From the NCBI GenBank assembly GCA_004558185.1, contig SFDP01000027.1, positions 1 to 34,947 on the forward strand: a stretch of 34,947 bases of DNA. Direction: 5' to 3'. Below are positions 16,481 through 25,218 of this stretch, one piece after another. The position numbers and the translations under genes were made by a program. The notes beneath the pieces were generated by a model that did not search any database, was not told the DNA's origin, and was given only the letters and a program-made list of their open reading frames with translations. Every line of letters begins with the position of its first letter. The stretch's first letter is position 1. This DNA is from Lachnospiraceae bacterium. Lineage in GTDB: Bacteria > Bacillota > Clostridia > Lachnospirales > Lachnospiraceae.

Positions 16481-16924
16481 ATGGGAATGTTTGATTCTTT
16501 TGATATTAATGCTACGGGAATGACTGCACAGCGTTTTCGCATGGATATTATTTCCCAGAATGTGGCCAATGCCAGTACCACAAGAACCGAAGATGGCTCA
16601 CCCTATGTAAGAAAGATAGTGACCTTTACGGAAAAGGATACCCAGACACCTTTCCGCCATGTGTTGAACAAAGCTACAGATCGCTATTCGGGTAAGGGAG
16701 TTAAAGTAAACGGAGTTTATGAGGACTCCAAAACCGAGATGAATATGGTTTATGACCCCTCTCACCCGGATGCGGATGAGAATGGATATGTAACCTATCC
16801 TAACGTGAATATCATAACCGAAATGACCAATCTGATTGATGCCAGCCGAAGCTACGAGGCCAATGCCACAGCCTTTGGCGCCAGCAAGGCGATTGCCCTG
16901 CAGGGACTGAACATCGGCAAGTAA
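16481..16924 (+). CDS. flgC: Flagellar proximal rod protein FlgC
   Basis: This 147-residue protein has the rod/hook family N-terminus (INATGMTAQRFRMDIISQNVANASTTR, residues 9-35) and the matching C-terminus (NIITEMTNLIDASRSYEANATAFGASKAI). The central YPNVN-type turn before it is typical of FlgC. It follows flgB by 12 bp with TAGGAGGA as its ribosome site. It polymerises with FlgB, FlgF or FlgG as part of the rod. Confidence 0.96.
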   Translation: MGMFDSFDINATGMTAQRFRMDIISQNVANASTTRTEDGSPYVRKIVTFTEKDTQTPFRHVLNKATDRYSGKGVKVNGVYEDSKTEMNMVYDPSHPDADENGYVTYPNVNIITEMTNLIDASRSYEANATAFGASKAIALQGLNIGK

Positions 16925-16968
16925 AGAGAAAACGGATAGAACGATAGACAATACTAAGGAGAATACAC

Positions 16969-17304
16969 ATGGATATTACATCGCTTTATAACGTCAATTC
17001 GAACATGATTAGAACGGCAGCCCGTATCCAGGAGGCAGAAGCGGCCGCAGCAGCCGGAACAACGATTAATTCTAATAATTCTTTTTCCAATATCCTTAAT
17101 TCAGCAATTGACAATATTAATCTTACCAACTCCTATCTGTCGGATATGGAGAATGAGGAACTGAAGTTCGCTTTAGGGGAAACCGACAATACCCATGATT
17201 TGCTTATTGCGATGAATAAAGCATCTACAGCCTTACAGTATACCGTGGCAGTCAGAGATAAGTTCATGGAAAGCTATAAGGAACTGATGAATATGCAGAT
17301 TTAG
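16969..17304 (+). CDS. fliE: Flagellar MS-ring/rod adaptor FliE
   Basis: This 111-residue protein has a polar, Asn- and Ala-rich N-terminus and a conserved C-terminal helical pair, LKFALGETDNTHDLLIAMNKASTALQYTVAVRDKFMESYKELMNMQ. The GETDNTHDLL element and the final MNMQI are classic FliE features. FliE links the MS ring to the rod and is needed early for export. AAGGAG lies 9 bases upstream of the start. It sits in the usual place between flgC and fliF. Confidence 0.95.
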   Translation: MDITSLYNVNSNMIRTAARIQEAEAAAAAGTTINSNNSFSNILNSAIDNINLTNSYLSDMENEELKFALGETDNTHDLLIAMNKASTALQYTVAVRDKFMESYKELMNMQI

Positions 17305-17320
17305 AAACGGGTAAGGAAAC

Positions 17321-18922
17321 ATGACAGACAGATTAAAGGAAATTCCATCAAAGATTTTGGAATGGTGGAACAGATATACATCGAAACAGAAGACGATCAT
17401 TATTTCCATTGCTGCCGGAGTAGTAGTGGCAATGGCGATTTTAATTACCGCATTGAGCAGACCCAAGTATGAGGTGCTGGTGATCTGCGAATCCACGAAA
17501 GAGGCGGCAACCATTACAGGACTTCTGGACAGCTCCAAGATCCCCTATCGGATTTCGGATGACGGCTATCGGATCGAGGTTGAACAGGATCAGATCGGGC
17601 CGGCCAATCTTTTGCTGGGTGCCAACAATATTCCTACGGCGACCTTTGATATCAGCAACGTCACAGGCGGTGGACTAAGCACCACAGAATCGGACAAGGT
17701 TAAGCTGTATCGGAAATATCTGGAGAGCCAGATGAAGAGCGATCTGGAAAGCATGGAGAATGTGGTCAGCGCCAGGGTGCAGCTTAATATTCCCGAGGAT
17801 GACGGTACCATGATCGCTCAGGAAAAGGATTCCTCAGCAGCTATTATGCTTACGCTCAGCAATTCACTGACGGATGATCAGGCTACCAGCATTGCTCAGT
17901 ATGTTAAGACTGCGCTGGGAAATGAGAATATTAAGACGATTACCATTATTGATGCAGAGGGAAAGCTCCTTTTCTCGGGAGATGACAGCTATTCCATAAC
18001 CGGTTCAGCCAGCAGTCAGCTTAATGTTAAGCAGCAGACAGAATCGGTACTGCAAAGCAATATTAAGAAAGTTCTTCTGGGAACCAATGAGTACAATCTG
18101 GTGGAGGTTTCCAGTAATCTTCAACTGGATTTTTCCACGGTAGAGGATGTGACCCATCTGTTTTATGCTCCGGAAGGACAGACCCAGGGTGTGCTTAGCC
18201 ATGAGGACAGCTTTGAGGCGGAGACCACCGGCGGTACAGGAGGGGTGCCCGGAACGGACACCAACAATGAAGATAACACGGACTATATGATGAATGACTA
18301 TCAGGGCGGTACATCCACACAAACCGAGATTTCCCGTGATTATCTTCCTAATGAGAAGATGACTACCACCAAGATTCCGGCGGGGCTCATTAAGTATGAC
18401 GATTCCTCTCTTTCTGTAGCAGCCATTAAGTACCGGGTGCTGAAGGAGCAGGATGCAAAGAATCAGGGGCTTTTAGACGGAATTACCTGGGAGGATTATA
18501 AAGCCCAGAATCAGGAGAGAACCAAATTAACAGTAGACGAAGATATTGTGGATCTGGTAGCCAAGGCTTCGGGAATCAGCAGTGAGAATATTTCTTTCAT
18601 TGCCTACGAGGAGCCCATGTACATCGATGCAGAAGGGATGGCGGTAACTCCCACCGATATCCTGCAGATCGTTTTGATCGTTTTAATTTTAGGTCTTCTG
18701 GCCTTCGTGATTATCCGCAGCATGAGAGCAGATAAGGAAACGGTGGAAGAAGAGGAGGTTTCTGTGGAAAGTCTGCTGCAGTCTACTCAGGACAGTGGCT
18801 TAGAGGATATCGAAGTAGAAGCGAAATCAGAAACCAGAAAGCTCATTGAGAAGTTTGTCAATGAGAATCCGGAGGCGGCGGCCAATCTGCTGCGTAACTG
18901 GCTTCAGGAGGACTGGGCTTAA
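17321..18922 (+). CDS. fliF: Flagellar MS-ring protein FliF
   Basis: This 533-residue protein has two membrane segments (about 25-46 and 445-468) enclosing a large extracytoplasmic region with ring-building motifs. The first of these begins YEVLVICESTKEAATITGLLDSSKIPYRI. A Gly/Thr/Asp-rich low-complexity loop lies near residues 300-335, as in other FliFs. The cytoplasmic tail is acidic and ends in NPEAAANLLRNWLQEDW, the FliG-binding signature. Twenty-six to thirty-odd copies assemble into the MS ring. AAGGAAAC provides the ribosome site, and the spacing to fliE is 16 bp. Confidence 0.97.
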   Translation: MTDRLKEIPSKILEWWNRYTSKQKTIIISIAAGVVVAMAILITALSRPKYEVLVICESTKEAATITGLLDSSKIPYRISDDGYRIEVEQDQIGPANLLLGANNIPTATFDISNVTGGGLSTTESDKVKLYRKYLESQMKSDLESMENVVSARVQLNIPEDDGTMIAQEKDSSAAIMLTLSNSLTDDQATSIAQYVKTALGNENIKTITIIDAEGKLLFSGDDSYSITGSASSQLNVKQQTESVLQSNIKKVLLGTNEYNLVEVSSNLQLDFSTVEDVTHLFYAPEGQTQGVLSHEDSFEAETTGGTGGVPGTDTNNEDNTDYMMNDYQGGTSTQTEISRDYLPNEKMTTTKIPAGLIKYDDSSLSVAAIKYRVLKEQDAKNQGLLDGITWEDYKAQNQERTKLTVDEDIVDLVAKASGISSENISFIAYEEPMYIDAEGMAVTPTDILQIVLIVLILGLLAFVIIRSMRADKETVEEEEVSVESLLQSTQDSGLEDIEVEAKSETRKLIEKFVNENPEAAANLLRNWLQEDWA

Positions 18923-18960
18923 GGAATATAGAATGCTCCGGCATGACAAGGAGGGAAACG

Positions 18961-19977
18961 ATGCCACGGACACAAGAGGAGAAGATGTCCGGCCTACAAA
19001 AATCAGCGGTTTTGCTGATCAGTCTGGGGCCGGAAAAGTCTGCCAATATTTTTAAGCACCTGAAAGAAGAAGAAATAGAAGAACTGACACTGGAAATTGC
19101 CAATACCCGTAACGTTACCACCCAGATCAAGGAAGAGGTTACGGCAGAGTTTTACCAGCTTTGTCTGGCTCAGCAATACATAGCAGAAGGTGGTATCGGC
19201 TATGCCAAAGAGCTTTTGGAGAAGGCATTAGGCGCAGAGAAAGCAGTTTCCGTTATCAGCAAGCTGACGGCTTCCTTGCAGGTAAAGCCTTTCGAATTTG
19301 TTCGAAAAACGGATGCTTCCCAGTTGCTCAACTTTATCCAGGACGAGCATCCTCAGACGATAGCCTTAATCTTATCATATATGTCAGCGGGACAGGCATC
19401 AATGATCATTTCTGCACTTCCGCCGGAACGGCAGGCTGACGTGGCAAAGAGGGTAGCGCTTATGGACAGGACCAGCCCGGATATTATCAAAGAAGTGGAA
19501 AAGATTCTGGAATCCAAGCTGGCCAGCCTGGTTAATCAGGATTACACGATTATCGGTGGTGTAGACGCTGTAGTAGAAATTTTGAATGCAGTAGACCGCG
19601 GAACCGAGAAGCATATTATGGAGACTCTGGAAATTGAAGAGCCTGAATTAGCTGATGAGATCCGCAAGAAAATGTTTGTATTTGAAGATATTCTGCTTCT
19701 TGACGACAGAGCGATTCAGAGAGTTCTTCGTGATGTGGACAATAACGACCTTGCCGTTGCCCTTAAGGGTGCTAATGAACAGGTACAGACGGCGATCTTC
19801 AACAACCTGTCCAAGCGTCTCTCTGCAATGATCAAAGAGGACATGGAGTTTATGGGGCCTGTTCGTATGAAGGACGTAGAGGAAGCACAGCAGAAGATTG
19901 TAAACATTATCAGAAAACTGGAAGACGCAGGAGAGATTGTGATTTCCAGAGGCGGAGGAGACGAGATTGTTGTCTAG
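18961..19977 (+). CDS. fliG: Flagellar motor switch protein FliG
   Basis: This 338-residue rotor protein has the N-terminal FliF-binding domain (GLQKSAVLLISLGPEKSANIFKHL) and the middle domain with the EHPQ motif (129-132). The C-terminal torque domain carries the charged helix DRAIQRVLRDVDNNDLAVALKGA that faces MotA. The start at 18961 is chosen because AAGGAGG ends 6 bases before it; an ATG at 18943 in frame overlaps that ribosome site. Its last 11 bases overlap fliH. FliG converts stator force to rotation and, with FliM and FliY, sets direction. Confidence 0.96.
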   Translation: MPRTQEEKMSGLQKSAVLLISLGPEKSANIFKHLKEEEIEELTLEIANTRNVTTQIKEEVTAEFYQLCLAQQYIAEGGIGYAKELLEKALGAEKAVSVISKLTASLQVKPFEFVRKTDASQLLNFIQDEHPQTIALILSYMSAGQASMIISALPPERQADVAKRVALMDRTSPDIIKEVEKILESKLASLVNQDYTIIGGVDAVVEILNAVDRGTEKHIMETLEIEEPELADEIRKKMFVFEDILLLDDRAIQRVLRDVDNNDLAVALKGANEQVQTAIFNNLSKRLSAMIKEDMEFMGPVRMKDVEEAQQKIVNIIRKLEDAGEIVISRGGGDEIVV

Positions 19978-20818
19978 GAATCTGATTAAGGCAAATCAAG
20001 TCGTTTTGAAGGAAAAGGATATTAGAGTAATTGATACCAACGAGTTGGTTGCCGAGAAAATAAAGAATTTACATAATCAGGCTGGAGAAGAAAGTGCTTC
20101 GGGCGGATTTTGCAGCGGCCTTAACGTGGATAAGGTGGAGGCGGTTCTGCCGTTGGAAGGGGAAGCGGAAGGCGAATTCCTGCCGGATGAAGAAGCTGCT
20201 ATGATTCATCAGGAGCCGGTATATACAGGGCCTACTCCGGAAGAACTGATAGCTAGGGCGGAAGCAGAAATCGAAGAGATGAAGCAGACCGCCGAGGAGC
20301 AGTTGGAATCCATGAAGGAATATACCATGGAGGAATGGCGCAGGAATGGCTATCATGAGGGTCAGAAGAAGGCCATAGAGGAATTGGAAAAAGAAAAGGC
20401 AGCCTTAAAGCAAAAGGAGGCTATGCTGGAGAAGGAATATCAAGACCGGATCAGTCAGTTGGAGCCTGCTTTCATTGAAACCCTGACGGGGATTTACGAG
20501 CAGATTTTTCTGGTGGATTTGGCCGATTATAAACCTGTACTTCTTCATGCGATCAGCAATTGCATTCGCAATATCGAAGGAGGAAGAGATTTCATTATCC
20601 ATGTCAGTAAGGCCGATTATGAAGCAGTCAGTAAGGCTAAAGATGAGCTTTTTGCGGGGATCGCCACCACATCGGCGACTCTGGAGATCGTGGAGGATAT
20701 TACGCTTGGAACCAACCAGTGTATGATTGAAACCACCAATGGCATTTATGACTGCAGTATCGGCAGTCAACTGGAGGAATTGGGGAAAAGACTCCGCCTC
20801 CTGTCCTATGAAAATTAA
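19967..20818 (+). CDS. fliH: Flagellar export ATPase regulator FliH (TTG start)
   Basis: This 283-residue protein has a long acidic and Glu/Lys-rich coiled-coil middle (about 90-165, with runs such as EAEIEEMKQTAEEQLESM) followed by a compact FliH/HrpE-type C-terminal domain (about 170-280). It binds FliI as a dimer, like the peripheral stalk of a V/F-type ATPase. The most credible start is TTG at 19967, six bases after GGAGGAG inside the fliG 3' end; no ATG exists near that point. A second TTG follows at 19970. The 11-bp overlap suggests coupling to fliG. Confidence 0.88.
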   Translation: MLSRNLIKANQVVLKEKDIRVIDTNELVAEKIKNLHNQAGEESASGGFCSGLNVDKVEAVLPLEGEAEGEFLPDEEAAMIHQEPVYTGPTPEELIARAEAEIEEMKQTAEEQLESMKEYTMEEWRRNGYHEGQKKAIEELEKEKAALKQKEAMLEKEYQDRISQLEPAFIETLTGIYEQIFLVDLADYKPVLLHAISNCIRNIEGGRDFIIHVSKADYEAVSKAKDELFAGIATTSATLEIVEDITLGTNQCMIETTNGIYDCSIGSQLEELGKRLRLLSYEN

Positions 20819-20836
20819 AGAAAAGGCGTAAAGACG

Positions 20837-22153
20837 ATGGAAATGACCATTGACTTTGGAAAATACAATAGAATACTGGAAGAGAGCCTGATTAAGAAAA
20901 AGGGAAAGATCGTCAATGTGGTGGGTTTAACACTGGAGTCTGCAGGACCGGATGCTAAGCTGGGAGACATTTGCTACATCTATCCCGGAGGAGAAAATCC
21001 GGCTCCGATCATGGCAGAGGTGGTAGGCTTTAAAAACGGGCGAACACAGCTAATGCCCTATGAAATCACTGACGGAATTGCTGCCGGCAGTATTGTAGAG
21101 AATACAGGAGAGCCACTCAAGGTGCTGGTAGGAGATGAGCTTCTCGGTAAATGCCTGGATGGATTAGGAAGGCCGTTGGATGGAAGCAGGATGAGTCAGG
21201 GTCAGCCCTATACCGTTGAATCTCTCCCGCCGGATCCTATGAGCCGGGTGCTGATCAGTGATATACTTCCCCTTGGAGTAAAGGCGGTTGACGGCCTGAT
21301 CACCGTAGGTAAAGGACAGAGGATTGGGATTTTTGCCGGCTCCGGCGTAGGCAAATCCACTCTGATGGGTATGTTTGCCAGAAATACGAAGGCAGATATT
21401 AATGTGATTGCTCTGGTAGGAGAGCGGGGAAGAGAGGTAAGAGAGTTCATTGAACGAGATTTAGGTGAAGAGGGAATGGAACGCTCCGTAGTAGTTGTAG
21501 CCACCTCAGATCGCCCTGCATTGGAGAGAAACAAAGCAGCCAAGACGGCTACAGCCATTGCGGAATATTTCAGAGATCAGGGAAAAGATGTTTTGCTGAT
21601 GATGGATTCCCTGACCCGTTTTTCCATGGCACAGCGAGAGATTGGACTTGCCAGCGGTGAGCCTCCGGTTTCCCGCGGATATCCACCCAGCGTTTACTCT
21701 GAGATGCCCAAGCTCCTGGAGAGAGCGGGAAACTCCGCAACCGGCTCCATAACAGGGCTGTACACGGTGCTGGTAGACGGTGATGATTTTAATGAGCCGA
21801 TTACGGATACCGCAAGGAGTATCTTAGATGGCCATATTATGCTGAGCCGAAAGCTGGCTCACAGGAATCACTATCCTGCCATTGATATTTTGCAGAGTAT
21901 TTCCCGATGTATGAGTCAGATTGCAGACAAGGAACATAAGCAGGCGGCCGGTAAGCTGAAGAATGTAATGGCTACCTACAGTGAAGCTGAGGATTTGATC
22001 AATATCGGTGCATACAAAAAAGGCAGTAATGCGGGCATTGATTATGCCATAGAAAAAATTGATGCAGTCAATCAATTTCTTTTGCAGGACGTAGATGAAA
22101 AGATTTCTCTGGAGGAAACCCTGAAGCGCCTGCAGCAACTGTTTGAGGATTGA
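20837..22153 (+). CDS. fliI: Flagellar export ATPase FliI
   Basis: This 438-residue ATPase is related to the F1 beta subunit. It shows a Walker A motif GSGVGKST (168-175), Walker B DVLLMMD (251-257), and the conserved GERGREVREFIERDLG and ASGEPPVSRGYPPSVYSEMPKLLERAG stretches that define FliI/type III ATPases. It forms a hexamer under the export gate and helps unfold substrates. The ATG at 20837 lies 19 bases after fliH; a second ATG two codons later is also possible. Its ribosome site is weak (AAGG and purines). Confidence 0.97.
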   Translation: MEMTIDFGKYNRILEESLIKKKGKIVNVVGLTLESAGPDAKLGDICYIYPGGENPAPIMAEVVGFKNGRTQLMPYEITDGIAAGSIVENTGEPLKVLVGDELLGKCLDGLGRPLDGSRMSQGQPYTVESLPPDPMSRVLISDILPLGVKAVDGLITVGKGQRIGIFAGSGVGKSTLMGMFARNTKADINVIALVGERGREVREFIERDLGEEGMERSVVVVATSDRPALERNKAAKTATAIAEYFRDQGKDVLLMMDSLTRFSMAQREIGLASGEPPVSRGYPPSVYSEMPKLLERAGNSATGSITGLYTVLVDGDDFNEPITDTARSILDGHIMLSRKLAHRNHYPAIDILQSISRCMSQIADKEHKQAAGKLKNVMATYSEAEDLINIGAYKKGSNAGIDYAIEKIDAVNQFLLQDVDEKISLEETLKRLQQLFED

Positions 22154-22187
22154 TTAGCACAAGGGTTTGGCAGAATTAGGGGAAATC

Positions 22188-22649
22188 ATGGCAAAGTTTA
22201 TCTACCGTATGCAGAATATCCTGAACATCAAATATAAGCTGGAGGATCAGGCCAAGAATGAGTTTATGCTGGCCAATCGAATCCTTCAGGAGGAAGAGGA
22301 GAAAAAGGAGAAGCTGCTTATTCGGAAAGCCAGCTATCAGCAGGAGGCGAAAGAGCTTCTTGCCAAAAGGCTCGATGTATTTCGAATAAGGGAGAACAAA
22401 GAAGCGATTCTTCGTATGGAGGAGTACATCAGGGAGCAGGATATAGTTATCCAGAGGGCCAAGGAAGAAGTAGAGGAAAAGGCTGCGGCTCTTGCTGCAC
22501 TTCGACAGGAGAGAAAGGCACAGGAAAAACTGAAGGAAAAAGCCTTTGACAGCTTTATTCGAGAAGAGAATGCCAAAGAAAGCAAGGAAATCGATGAACT
22601 GGTCAGCTTCACCTATGGGAAGAAACAGAAGCTAAATTCCAGAGGATAA
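22188..22649 (+). CDS. fliJ: Flagellar export chaperone FliJ
   Basis: This 153-residue protein is almost entirely charged coiled coil (Glu, Lys, Arg, Gln and Ala), starting KFIYRMQNILNIKYKLEDQAKNEF, the typical FliJ opening. FliJ resembles the gamma stalk of rotary ATPases and links FliI to the export gate protein FlhA. The start at 22188 has AGGGGAAA upstream. An alternative TTG at 22167 is less likely. It lies in the invariant position between fliI and the YlxF-like gene. Confidence 0.92.
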   Translation: MAKFIYRMQNILNIKYKLEDQAKNEFMLANRILQEEEEKKEKLLIRKASYQQEAKELLAKRLDVFRIRENKEAILRMEEYIREQDIVIQRAKEEVEEKAAALAALRQERKAQEKLKEKAFDSFIREENAKESKEIDELVSFTYGKKQKLNSRG

Positions 22650-22679
22650 GCCCTACAGAGGCAGAATTGAGAAGAAACC

Positions 22680-23552
22680 ATGGCAGAAGAAATTATTTTT
22701 GATCAGGAAATAGAAAAAAAACGAATTAAAGAAGAAAAGAAAAAACTCAAAGCAGAACGAAAGGCTCAGAGAAAAGAAGCCAAGCAGAGAGCCAAGGAAC
22801 TGGCCTATCAGGAGGCTGATCTGGAGCAGGAGGGGGGAGGACTTCCCATCTTTCTTACCACAGCAGCCATTGTCTTTATCTGGCTGGCTATTCTCTGTGT
22901 GTTGATCAAGCTGGATGTAGGTGGCTTTGGCTCCAATGTGCTCACTCCGGTGCTGAAAGACGTTCCTGTGGCAAATAAGATTCTTCCCGGTCCTAAAACG
23001 ACAGAGGAAGGAGAAACCACCGGGGAGGAACAGCCCTATGCCGGCTATAACAGTCTGAAAGAGGCTGTTGAACAGATCAAGGTATTGGAATTGCAGCTGG
23101 AACAGGCGGATTTAAAGACAACAACCCTGGAGGAAGAGAATAAAAAGCTCCAGGACGAGGTGGTGCGCCTTCGTACCTTCGAAGAGAGTCAGGTGGAATT
23201 TGACCGAATCAAGACTCAATTCTATGAGGAAGTGATCTATGCCGATAAAGGACCCGGTGCACAGGAGTACCAGAAGTATTATGAAAGCATGGATCCGACT
23301 ACGGCAGAGTTTTTGTATAAGCAGGTGGTAGGACAACTGGAAGAGAGTAAGGAGGTGCAGGATTATGCCCAGGCTTACTCCGAGATGAAGCCCAAGCAGG
23401 CAGCGGGGATTTTTGAAGAAATGTCTAACAATCTGGATTTGGCTGCCAGGATTTTGAAGGAAATGGACCCCGAAGCCAGAGGAAATGTTCTGGGAGTTAT
23501 GGATCCTGCAATTGCGGCGAAACTGACGAAGATCATGGAGCCGGATTCTTAA
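22680..23552 (+). CDS. ylxF: YlxF/MotE-like membrane protein with MgtE-N-type domain
   Basis: This 290-residue protein starts with about 50 highly charged residues (Lys/Glu/Arg heptads) and crosses the membrane once (about 55-78). It then has a low-complexity linker, a coiled coil (about 125-175) and a C-terminal helical region (about 190-290). Repeated YxxMxPxxAAxxFEEM and MDPxxAAKL motifs there are typical of the MgtE N-terminal fold. The same layout at this position is YlxF of Bacillus, and MotE in alpha-proteobacteria, a periplasmic chaperone for stator or motor parts. The role here is inferred from position and architecture. It lies 30 bp after fliJ and is followed by a 228-bp gap holding structured repeat A. 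Confidence 0.8.
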   Translation: MAEEIIFDQEIEKKRIKEEKKKLKAERKAQRKEAKQRAKELAYQEADLEQEGGGLPIFLTTAAIVFIWLAILCVLIKLDVGGFGSNVLTPVLKDVPVANKILPGPKTTEEGETTGEEQPYAGYNSLKEAVEQIKVLELQLEQADLKTTTLEEENKKLQDEVVRLRTFEESQVEFDRIKTQFYEEVIYADKGPGAQEYQKYYESMDPTTAEFLYKQVVGQLEESKEVQDYAQAYSEMKPKQAAGIFEEMSNNLDLAARILKEMDPEARGNVLGVMDPAIAAKLTKIMEPDS

Positions 23553-23576
23553 TTTGATTCATTTTTTTGATAAATT

Positions 23577-23729
23577 GTAACTATTCAGAGCCATGCAAAT
23601 TTTCAATGTAATGAACATCCTGCTTGCAGGAATGGACATAGCATTGAACATTTATATGGCGAAGTAACCACATGAGCAAAAGGAAAGCTGCTAATCAGCG
23701 ATTTTGCGAATGGGGTTCTGAATAGTTAC
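23577..23729 (+). repeat. Structured repeat element, copy A
   Basis: This 153-bp unit is bounded by GTAACTATTCAGAGCC (23577-23592) and GGTTCTGAATAGTTAC (23714-23729), which pair over 16 bp with one G-U. Inside are stem TTCAATG/CATTGAA (23602-23608, 23642-23648) around hairpin CCTG-CTTG-CAGG, and stem GCAAAA/TTTTGC (23676-23681, 23702-23707). The latter is flanked by opposed GA dinucleotides and CAT/ATG, with GCTG/CAGC at its tip. A diverged copy B is at 28342-28479. GATAAATT occurs on both flanks (23569-23576, 23730-23737). The rest of the 228-bp gap holds only AT-rich sequence and the fliK ribosome site. Confidence 0.85.
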
Positions 23730-23780
23730 GATAAATTTACATATAGAAAAAATGAAAATCCAAAAGAAAGGAGGAAGAAG

Positions 23781-25190
23781 ATGAGCAGATCAATAGCAGA
23801 AATCACCTCATGCTACCTGGGAAATGTAGGAAGTGAAAGCTCCAAGGCCATCGGCAATGCCGGAAAGGACAGCTTTTCACAGGTTTTCCAAAAAACCAAT
23901 GAAACGAAAACCACAGTAACCGATTCCCCAAGGGCAAGCAAAACAGAAGGAGACAGCGTTCAGAATCATGCGAACATCCAGAAGAAGAACGGCCCCGACC
24001 AGCTTCAAAAGAAGCAGCAGGAGGCGGACAAAACCGTGGAGGAAGAGCGGCTGCTGACGGCGGCAGAGGAAGCCGGAGCACAGATGATTCAGGAAGTGGC
24101 AGATACCTTCCGGGTCACGGTGGAAGAGGTTCAGCAGGTTATGGAAGAGCTGGGGCTTACCCCTCTGGATTTGCTTGATGGAGAGAAGCTGACACAGCTT
24201 GTTCTCGGGCTTCATCCGGAAGCAGACTCTATGACCATTGTAACGGATGAGCAGCTTTTCGCTGATTTAAAAGGGCTTATGGCGACTGCTGAGAATTTAT
24301 TGAATCAGTTGGCAGAAGAAGTTCAGATGCCGAAGGAAGAGTTGGCCAAAATGCTGGCTCTGATCCAGGAGCAGGAAGGTGGAGCAGCAGAAAGCCCTCT
24401 TGTGCAGGAAAAACCGATGGATGAGCCTCAGGATAACATGAAACTGACAGAAACGGTGGAACCCAGGGTAGAAGTAGAAACAGAAACAGAGTCGGTTCCT
24501 ATGGCTAAGACACTTTCCGGGGAAGGGCAGGAACTTCAGACAGCGGAAACGGTAACAAAGGCGCCGGATACTCAGTCTGAGAGAAGTCAGAATAAGCCGG
24601 AAGGCGGAAGTCCAGACAACAACAGACAGCAAGCTGGGGAATCCTTTACGACCAATCTGCTGAACCAACTCAGCGAGGCGGTGGAAGAAGCCGGAAAGAG
24701 TGAGGGCAGCTATGGAGTAAGCGGTCAGGATATTATTAATCAGATCACCGAGCAGATCAAGGTTTCCATCAAAGCAGATACTACCGAGATGGAGCTGCAG
24801 CTTAATCCCGCAAGCCTGGGCAGCCTGAAAGTACAGATTGCCAGCAAGGCGGGCGTACTTACCGCTACCTTTATTACCCAGAATGAGGCAGTTAAAGCGG
24901 CTCTGGAAGGACAGATGGTTCAACTGAAGGAGAATTTTGAACAGCAGGGGCTTAAGGTGGAAGCAGTGGAAGTGAATGTAGAAGCCCGTGGCTTTGAGCG
25001 AAGTCTTGATCAGCAGGACAGAGAACAGAGCAGCTTTCAGGAACAGACGAAGAAGAATGGCCGGCGAATCAATTTGCTTGGTTCAGAAGGAAGTGAAGAA
25101 GATTTACTTTCGGAGGATTTGTCTGAGGAAGACAGGATCGTAGCCGACATGATGTTAAGAAACGGAAACACGGTTGACTACACCGCATAA
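23781..25190 (+). CDS. fliK: Flagellar hook-length control protein FliK
   Basis: This 469-residue protein has the expected layout: a Gln-, Glu- and Thr-rich, probably unfolded, N-terminal half and a compact C-terminal Flg_hook domain (about 325-410). The domain has the core MELQLNPASLGSLKVQIASKAGVLTATFITQNEAVKAALE, containing the conserved L-x-P-x-x-LG element. A helical patch at about 105-205 (repeated EEV and EEL with LLN-type leucines) appears ordered. It is exported as a ruler and switches export specificity when the hook is complete. GGAGGAAG lies 6 bases before the start. Placement before flgD supports the call. Confidence 0.92.
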   Translation: MSRSIAEITSCYLGNVGSESSKAIGNAGKDSFSQVFQKTNETKTTVTDSPRASKTEGDSVQNHANIQKKNGPDQLQKKQQEADKTVEEERLLTAAEEAGAQMIQEVADTFRVTVEEVQQVMEELGLTPLDLLDGEKLTQLVLGLHPEADSMTIVTDEQLFADLKGLMATAENLLNQLAEEVQMPKEELAKMLALIQEQEGGAAESPLVQEKPMDEPQDNMKLTETVEPRVEVETETESVPMAKTLSGEGQELQTAETVTKAPDTQSERSQNKPEGGSPDNNRQQAGESFTTNLLNQLSEAVEEAGKSEGSYGVSGQDIINQITEQIKVSIKADTTEMELQLNPASLGSLKVQIASKAGVLTATFITQNEAVKAALEGQMVQLKENFEQQGLKVEAVEVNVEARGFERSLDQQDREQSSFQEQTKKNGRRINLLGSEGSEEDLLSEDLSEEDRIVADMMLRNGNTVDYTA

Positions 25191-25218
25191 ATGTCCATTA
25201 GGACGGAAAGGAGAACGA

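Noticed and set aside
23569..23737. Target-site duplication GATAAATT proving transposition of repeat A
   Set aside because: Copy B has similar AT-rich flanks on both sides (GATAATTT and AGAATTTT), so the flanks may be part of the element or reflect site preference rather than a duplication.
24297..24923. 208-residue open frame on the minus strand within fliK
   Set aside because: It is antisense to a well-supported FliK with good ribosome site and conserved domain; its product is rich in Phe, Leu, Cys and His as expected from reading Glu/Gln-rich codons backwards.
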